A stretch of DNA of 64,000 nucleotides from Cylicocyclus nassatus. Its lineage: Eukaryota; Nematoda; Chromadorea; Rhabditida; Strongylidae. Position numbers and translations under genes: made by a program. A model generated the notes under the pieces. The model had not been told where the DNA came from and did no database searches. It saw only the letters and a program-made list of their open reading frames with translations. The stretch lies in the NCBI GenBank assembly GCA_958299035.1, contig CATQJL010000316.1, positions 15,780,347-15,844,346 of the forward strand, given 5' to 3'. Shown here one piece after another: positions 57,846 to 64,000 of the stretch; position 1 is the first letter of the stretch; each line of letters opens with the position of its first letter.

Positions 57846-60800
57846 AGCTAGCAGCTTTCATGCTTCATCTAACGATGGTTGAAACAGTTTTGATTCTCAT
57901 CCGTTAAAAAGTTACAGAGCTGCAAATAACCGCATCCAAAATTAGGATTTTAATGCATTCACTTTTCAGGCTAAAATTCGAGCGCGAATGGAGGCACTTC
58001 TCCCAAATTAAGCTAGTGTATGTATAGGAAATTTTCTACATTATGCACACTTAACCTTTGAAATTATCTAGACTGAGATATCGATTCCTCATGGGTAGCC
58101 GTTGCGATCATTCTGTTACCCAATTTCATTTGAAGAAGCAAACGCCAAGCTTTGCTCATTTCTATAAGCCTAAGGGTGAGGCATCCTGCTAAAAATTTTT
58201 GTAAAAAATTTCAATAGTTCGGTACTCAGGGCATCACCAGATTCTGTAAGTCGGGGCTTGGGGCCTACTGAGAATTGTTCAAGAAAGCGACAATTTTAGA
58301 TTCTAACTTTTTTATTTTCTCAAATCTTCTTTAAACAAACCCTTTTCACCCTCTTCCTCACTGACCTGCGGCTACTAGATAGTCAACTTACTATACACAT
58401 TAACAAACATTGAAGGAAGTTAAAATCTGTCAAGATCAAGGTTCTGAAAAAAACTTTTGTTTTGTCAAGCAATATTTTTCTGTCCGATTGTGATATGAGT
58501 TTAGAAGAATCTGCGCTGTATTGCAAAAGGTTTGCTCAATTTCTATAAGTTGTAATTTATACTGCAACTGTTATCAGATCACACATTAGTTTTCTTGAAC
58601 TCTAATTTTTATAACCATCACTTAGGTTTTTGCCTATTGCCGGATGAGACCCGGATTTCCGTGTTGGAATAGTATTCTTGCTCTACCTCTTTTAGGAATT
58701 CTTGTTGGTTGCTGCTAACCATGCGTAAAAGCATATGCAAGCTATGCAACAAAAGTAGATGCAAAGTATGTCGAAAATTCTAGAATCGGGGAGATCATCA
58801 ACACTGGGCAAACAAAGCAACAAGAGAAGAATCAACTCTAATTTCCGAAAATGAAGTGATTCTACTTCCGGAGTTTTAAAATGCTGTGGATAAGCCATTT
58901 AGTGAAAAAATCCAAATTTTTCATGGCCTAGAAAAGGTTTGCTAAACAGTGATGGTTTTAGAAGTTCTTTTCGGGGGGTGGGGGGGGGGGGGGAAGAGAA
59001 AAGGTACTCAAACAATGAGGCTCGGACACGGTTGCCGAGCACTACTGTGAAAAACGTTTTTGAATGTTTCTCGATTTTTTATATGCTTGTAGTCATTAAG
59101 CCTTGGAAAAACGGCAGCTGTGGCAACTGAGAACACAAAAAAGTCTTTGATAGATTTTTTAGGGGTACGTTTTTATAAATAAAGTAATTTGATATATTTA
59201 GCAGGAAGCAAGTTCATAAAAGATAAAATTATAAGTGATCTGGTCGATAAATTCAAGATGAGATAAAGTGCTAGCATTTCTTCGATTTTCGAGGCTGGGA
59301 TTCTTCTCACACGCGCATGAAAACGTAATGAAATGAATTGCAATTTTAAATCTATGAACAGATTGAACAATTTTCACGATCAATAATCTCGCGAACACTT
59401 TGGAACAGCTGGTTCACTAGATTTATCCGATTTTTATTCTCCAAATCTAACTGCCGAATTAGACTGTGCAAAGTACGGCTAAACTGCCTGTGACCGCACT
59501 CATAAAACTCGAGACTATCGCTTTCGAGTAGCTAAACCGATTCGTTCTGGCTTTTGCTGAACAAAAGTTCAGTATGCATAAAAAGAGTACAACGTAACAA
59601 TATGGATTTGGACAAAGGAAAATTTGTATAGAGGAGGTGGGGGTGGCGAAGCGGCGGGGGTGATGAATTGGAAAATGCAAATTTTGCGGGAGCATCGAGC
59701 TAAACTTGGCCGGAAACAGTTTTCATGAGGTAAAAAGTAAATTAAGTGGCATATTTTCAAAGTTAGCTTTTCATAAAAATTCTGCGAGTCCATAAAAGTC
59801 GAATACAAATTTTAAGTGTCAGCGAACATCTCGTCCAAAAGCGCTCAACCACCTAAATAAGTAATTTTTTCTTTAAAGCTACTGACTTTTACAGTTGCAG
59901 ACAAATAAGTTTTTCTTATTCTGGATGAACTATGGGTCTAAATAATTCGAAAATGTAAGCGCATCTTCAGACGAATTATGCACTAGAAAAAGTGAACAAC
60001 CTTATAAATTTTTAGGTACATAAACTCCACACCACAAATGCTCATCTAGTCGGTTACCTCACTCAAATTCGCCATAAGTAACACTAAAATTCGACCCTTA
60101 GCTGAAGTTAGATCATTAATATTGAAAACAAAATGTTTTAGTGACTATGATGTTGAACAGAACCTCAATCTTGTCTGAATTTGTTAATAAAATCAAATTT
60201 GAAACAAAAATGCAGTACCGACATGGTACTTTCCAGCTTTTCAGAGAATATTTTTATAAGCTGCAAAATTACCATGAAAATCTTTGTCTAGCAAGTAACA
60301 AAACAACATAAAGGCAGTGGATCAGCAAAAATGGACGCTTTCCGGATTTTGGTGAGTTAGGTGGTAGACCCTCCCCCCCCCCAAGTACATTGTAGCCTAA
60401 ACCTCACCTGCCAGATCATGCGTTAAATCCTGAAAACTGCGCTCTAAAACTGTACACTCACTGAGGGAGGGGCTAATGCACTTTTTAAGCTCATTTTTCA
60501 GGACTCAGCGCATAAATTGGGAGGTGGGGTTTGGGCTATAGCGTACTTTGGGGTCTACTACCTATCAACACTAAAATCCGAGAAGGGTCCATTTTGCCGT
60601 TTCACTGCGTTTAAGTTAGTTGGACTTCTAAGAATTAGGAGGAAGTGTTGTTGTAGGTGGATATCTTAGCAGGTGATCCCCTCACAAATGAGTAAAACTC
60701 GCTGCGAAATCTAGAAATTTGCTTATGAAGACTGTAGGAAGCGTTGGAATGAGTTGATGGCAACGTCAGATGCTATCTGTTGTATTTCCAAATCATAATT

Positions 60801-61266
60801 TTCTTGAATGCTGCCAATATCAGATTTGAAAAAGTTTTGTAAATATTCAAAGATAGTAGGTTCTTAGAAGCAAAACTTTAGTCATTGAGTAGCAGCTTCT
60901 ATGGAAACGTCATTTATTCTAGAAGGATACAAGAGAATACAAAGAGCAGATAGTCACATGAATGACGAATAAAAGAGAATATATTGCTATATCAATCGGT
61001 TTACATAGCTGCTCGAATTCCAGCCCTTTCCAGTACATTGCATCAAAATGCAAATAAAAATTTCGAACACAATTTCGAAGAGCAGAGGCAGATCAGATGA
61101 ATATCTCAAAAGAGTTAAATTTCGAGATGGAGAATTTCACGGCAAATGCTAGAAGTAAACAAGGCCAAAGGTTTTGATGAATGCCGGGTGAAAGACACAA
61201 GTCAACGAGGTCGGTAACGGCTGGAAGACGAATATCTCAAGCGCAATCTCGTGACCGTGTACATAC

Positions 61267-61601
61267 CAACATGACCCGCAAAATTCTCGAACAAGATGTT
61301 TGGAGTCGAACCCGTTCCAAGATCTAAAGCCACTGTCATGGCAATTCGTCCTCGAAAGTATTCGAAAATGCAGTCTTTTTTGTTTACTTCTAGGTGGCCG
61401 AGCTTATCACTTTGAAGTCCAAGAGCAAAGGTTAGCATACTGCGCCTTTTCTTCAACTGTGCATGTTCACTCTTTGTCTTTGAATCTTCCGAAGCTTACC
61501 AGGTAAATGTTTACATTTCAAAAGAACACTTAACTTACCATACAGAAAACGACTTAGGGTTGAAATTGACGTTGGATGTTCACTATCGTCAGTCGCAGTT
61601 T
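61267..61601 (-). CDS. possible two-exon fragment of an unrecognised gene
   Basis: Minus-strand exons 61539-61601 and 61267-61485 have GT/AG borders and matching phase. They encode TATDDSEHPTSISTLSRF, then SKTKSEHAQLKKRRS and AMTVALDLGTGSTPNILF. The composition is protein-like and the intron (53 nt) is of nematode size. Upstream, 61957 and above plus 61602-61640 could encode TLSDIPHELITQI, faintly like the start of an F-box, before a TAG. The two sets are not obviously the same transcript. No family is assigned. Confidence 0.25.
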
Positions 61602-62149
61602 CTAATAATAATGAGGGTCAATTTGAGTGATCAACTCATGCTGAAACCAAAAAAATGGTTTAACATGGTCGAGAGGCTCAATAAAAAATAATGCGAATGA
61701 AATGAGCCACACTGTATGTGATTGTTTTTGTTTTGACAATAGCAGGGCACAACACGAATGGCACATGGACAAGATGGGTATCGTTTACGTGGGAAAATGC
61801 AGGGAAGATATCGTAAACAATAAATAACTGCTCTATATATACTATGGACCCCTAGATGCCATAGCAATTTGAGAAGTCATGGAAGGAACACAATTTCCGT
61901 AGTCCGACACATCCGTAGAATTTCACGAATGAACTGACGAAGAATGGCTTGCTTACGGGAATGTCGGATAGGGTTAAATTAGGCTTGAGTGAGCGGGTCC
62001 ATAAATCGGATATTGGGAACCAGGCAAACTTTTGCAGATGAGGTGCGTGGCGAACTTTCACCAAATTCGCTGGTACAGCGCCAAATTTGTGTCAGCAGAG
62101 TTGGCACCGAATTTCATGCTTACATAAATTCAGGAGTTTTATGCATAAA

Positions 62150-62447
62150 CTAGATGGCAAACCCGGCTCCGCCCGGGACCAAACTTTGCACACATACACT
62201 TCGGGGCAGGGAGCGTGTCATAGGCTACTTTTCGTTATCGATCAATATCGATTTTATCGATTTTTTGCAAAATTTGAGCTAGGGGGCTGGGATTTTGCAC
62301 AGGGGTGGACTATGACACGCTCCCTGCCCCGAAGTATATGTGTGCCAAGTTTGGTCCAAATCGGTTCAGAAATAAAAATTTCTATTCAGCACATACGTAC
62401 AGACAGACAGACATACATACAGACAGACATTCAGCTTTATATATAAG
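62150..62447. mobile_element. palindromic dispersed repeat with ATCGAT core, copy 2
   Basis: It has the same termini as 32413-33293 (CTAGATGGCAAACCCGGC ... CAGCTTTATATATAAG), with the centre reduced to about 40 bp. The tail is ACGTACAGACAGACAGACAT. It preserves the empty target of the MITE nested in copy 1. Confidence 0.85.
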
Positions 62448-62689
62448 ATCTATTCTTTAGCTGCAGCGTCCGTTCCAAGATCCATGATCTCTGGTATTAC
62501 GGAGTTTCTAAGTGTCTTGTATGAAGCTTGCGTTGGTTTGGTTGTTCGATACTGCCTTGGAATGAGAAGAGGGGCCTGCGCAAACAACAGCCCATCTTTT
62601 GGACCATTCCACGCTTATCTGAGGATTATCGCTGGAATGTTCTGATATAACAAGAGGTCAAGAATCTTGCATCGCTTCGATACTGTATA

Positions 62690-62875
62690 GTTGCATGCAG
62701 CAAGATCCCCTGTTGCATGCGACAAGACTTCTAGCTTTATGCGAAGGAATTAGTTGAATACCATAACTTCTTGTTGCATGCAGCTACTGTCTGTTGCACA
62801 CGACGCGACTTCCTGTTGCATACTACAGGACCTTTTGTTGCATGTGAACGGATTTCGAATTGCATATGACGGTAT
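62690..62875. repeat. degenerate TTGCATGC repeat
   Basis: Seven TTGCAT(G/A) or TTGCACA units in about 190 bp, several within the frame CTGTTGCATGCGAC..GACTTC. Spacing is irregular (25-50 bp), so this is an old, decayed tandem repeat. Confidence 0.6.
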
Positions 62876-63979
62876 TGGTCGGACCAGTGGTCCACGCTTG
62901 CCATAAGGTTTTCAAGGGATTTCTAGGGATCCACATATTTTGCACTTCATAGTCGGAGGCAGGACCATGAAAAGGGCCATCTTATAAAAATATGGAAGCT
63001 GCACAACTAGGTTCAAATTCATGCCTTCAAGTCCTAACTAGAACACAAGCAATCCTAGACTTTTCCTTTTTCCTACAATTTGCTGCCCTGTGCATTACGA
63101 AAACCGCGGGATTCTTCGCATTTTGCTGTTTTCTCTCTGATCATTGTTTTTTTCTATTTTGTACACTAGTTGGTGATTGTTTTGAAGCCTAATTTACAGC
63201 CATCAACCTTTTACGGAAATGAAGGAAACTTTAATTACAGATTTTTCAGGTATATGTCAGCTCAGAACGATAATTTTGCAAATGCATAGGACTATTTGAC
63301 AACAGTGAGTTAGATATAAAGTTTAATTGGCGGTCAACATCAACCTACTATAGCAAAAAAGACAAAAGATTCTGTGAATCTACGCAGTCTACTACGGCAA
63401 AAAGTGCTTTCAAATTCCACATTGAGTGAGACTACGAGAAAGTGCGAATGAAAATTCAAGTCAGTCGAGATAATCACTATTGCAAAAACAAAAAATGTCT
63501 TCTGTATGTAGAGATTCCCAAGAGCGTCAGAGTTCCGATAAAAGAAGGGGTGGATGGACTTCAATCGAAAATGCTTTGTTCAAACGCAGGTATTCTGCCA
63601 ACTGCGATTTGTTGTGCAGTATAGGCAGTATCTGCATCAAAGTACGTAAAGATTTCGAGATTATCGCTGTTGACCCTAAACATTTCACTTTTTGTTGTCA
63701 TTTATCCTCTCTCGAAAGATTGCGTACATGACATATAGCAGCAAAGTATATCTCAATAAAGGTGGTTCGATACAACCAATAATGTCATATGGTATTCGAA
63801 AAAATTGTCATCGAGTTTATGACATTGGAAAATGGATGGAAAATCGAACTGCACGGGGGATAACCAATGTGGAAATTGCGATTTTTCACTACTTCCTCTT
63901 ACGACCGGATTTTTTACTGTATTTTATTATAGCGCTATACATACAAAGAGGCAAAAAGTTCAAAAAAGCAGCAGGTATA
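62876..63979. other. terminal region, no supported gene
   Basis: A possible + strand exon at 63520-63588 (acceptor TGTATGTAG, donor GCAG|GTATTC) is open in a frame containing KRRGGWTSIENALFKR. With no partner exons or homology I do not call it a gene. The rest is AT-rich. Confidence 0.4.
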
Positions 63980-64000
63980 CCCTTTGATTCAACTGGATTG
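63980..64000. mobile_element. TTTGATTCAAC MITE, cut by window end
   Basis: CCCTTTGATTCAACTGGATT directly after a TA (63978-63979) is the exact left terminus of the MITE family; the remainder lies outside the window. Confidence 0.8.

Larger units (their letters stand above)
52772..61080. other. upstream intergenic region of the bZIP gene
   Basis: I find no supported exon. Contents are a MITE (53589-53760), poly-C/G runs, a hairpin (57797-57845), a TACTGTAA-type dyad near 57043-57075 and AT-rich unique sequence. Promoter elements for the bZIP gene should lie here, but none can be named by eye. Confidence 0.5.

Overview
The window looks like nuclear DNA of a nematode. The gene signals are spliced genes with short GT-AG introns and TTTTCAG-like acceptors. 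They include a serpentine chemoreceptor pair of the nematode srg/srv type and a CREB3-like bZIP gene. Most of the rest is non-autonomous transposon DNA: foldbacks, miniature inverted-repeat elements (MITEs), minisatellites and long C/G runs. I cannot name the species. No bacterial, plasmid or CRISPR features are present.

0-14 kb: two paralogous seven-TM receptor genes on the + strand. The first (979-3385) shows only its TM5-TM7 exons. The second (9571-13797) reconstructs as a six-exon, 310-codon intact reading frame. Between and inside them are foldback and MITE elements, including a 132-bp element with an 8-bp target duplication and a 200-bp TA element inside a receptor intron.

14.08-33.75 kb: a very large compound palindrome, laid out as W-X1-Y1-L-Y2(inv)-X2-Y3-L(inv)-Y4(inv)-[500 N gap]-X(inv)-W(inv). 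X is a 2012-bp block flanked both times by GTACAG. Y is a roughly 2.8-3.0 kb arm present four times, with a 614-bp loop L that appears in both orientations. The two inner palindromes mirror each other around X2. The contig right of the gap begins with a full SMART-type amplification adapter, so part of this architecture may be an assembly artefact. The outer right arm has accumulated at least three insertions, one of which carries a nested MITE with an intact TA duplication.

33.75-39.7 kb: a 51-bp-based minisatellite, a 150-bp tandem repeat, a 259-bp TA MITE, and an 817-bp foldback with TTA target duplication whose arms each contain a tRNA-like A-box/B-box segment. A mariner transposase scrap lies near 39.6 kb.

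39.9-52.8 kb, minus strand: a ten-exon gene for a 359-residue CREB3-family bZIP factor (crh-2-like). All exon phases agree. It has a textbook basic region and six-heptad zipper, but no membrane segment in the model. Its introns hold several MITEs.

52.8-64 kb: mainly intergenic DNA with MITEs, degenerate repeats, a perfect 18-bp hairpin and many poly-C/G runs, plus weak signs of a small minus-strand gene near 61-62 kb.
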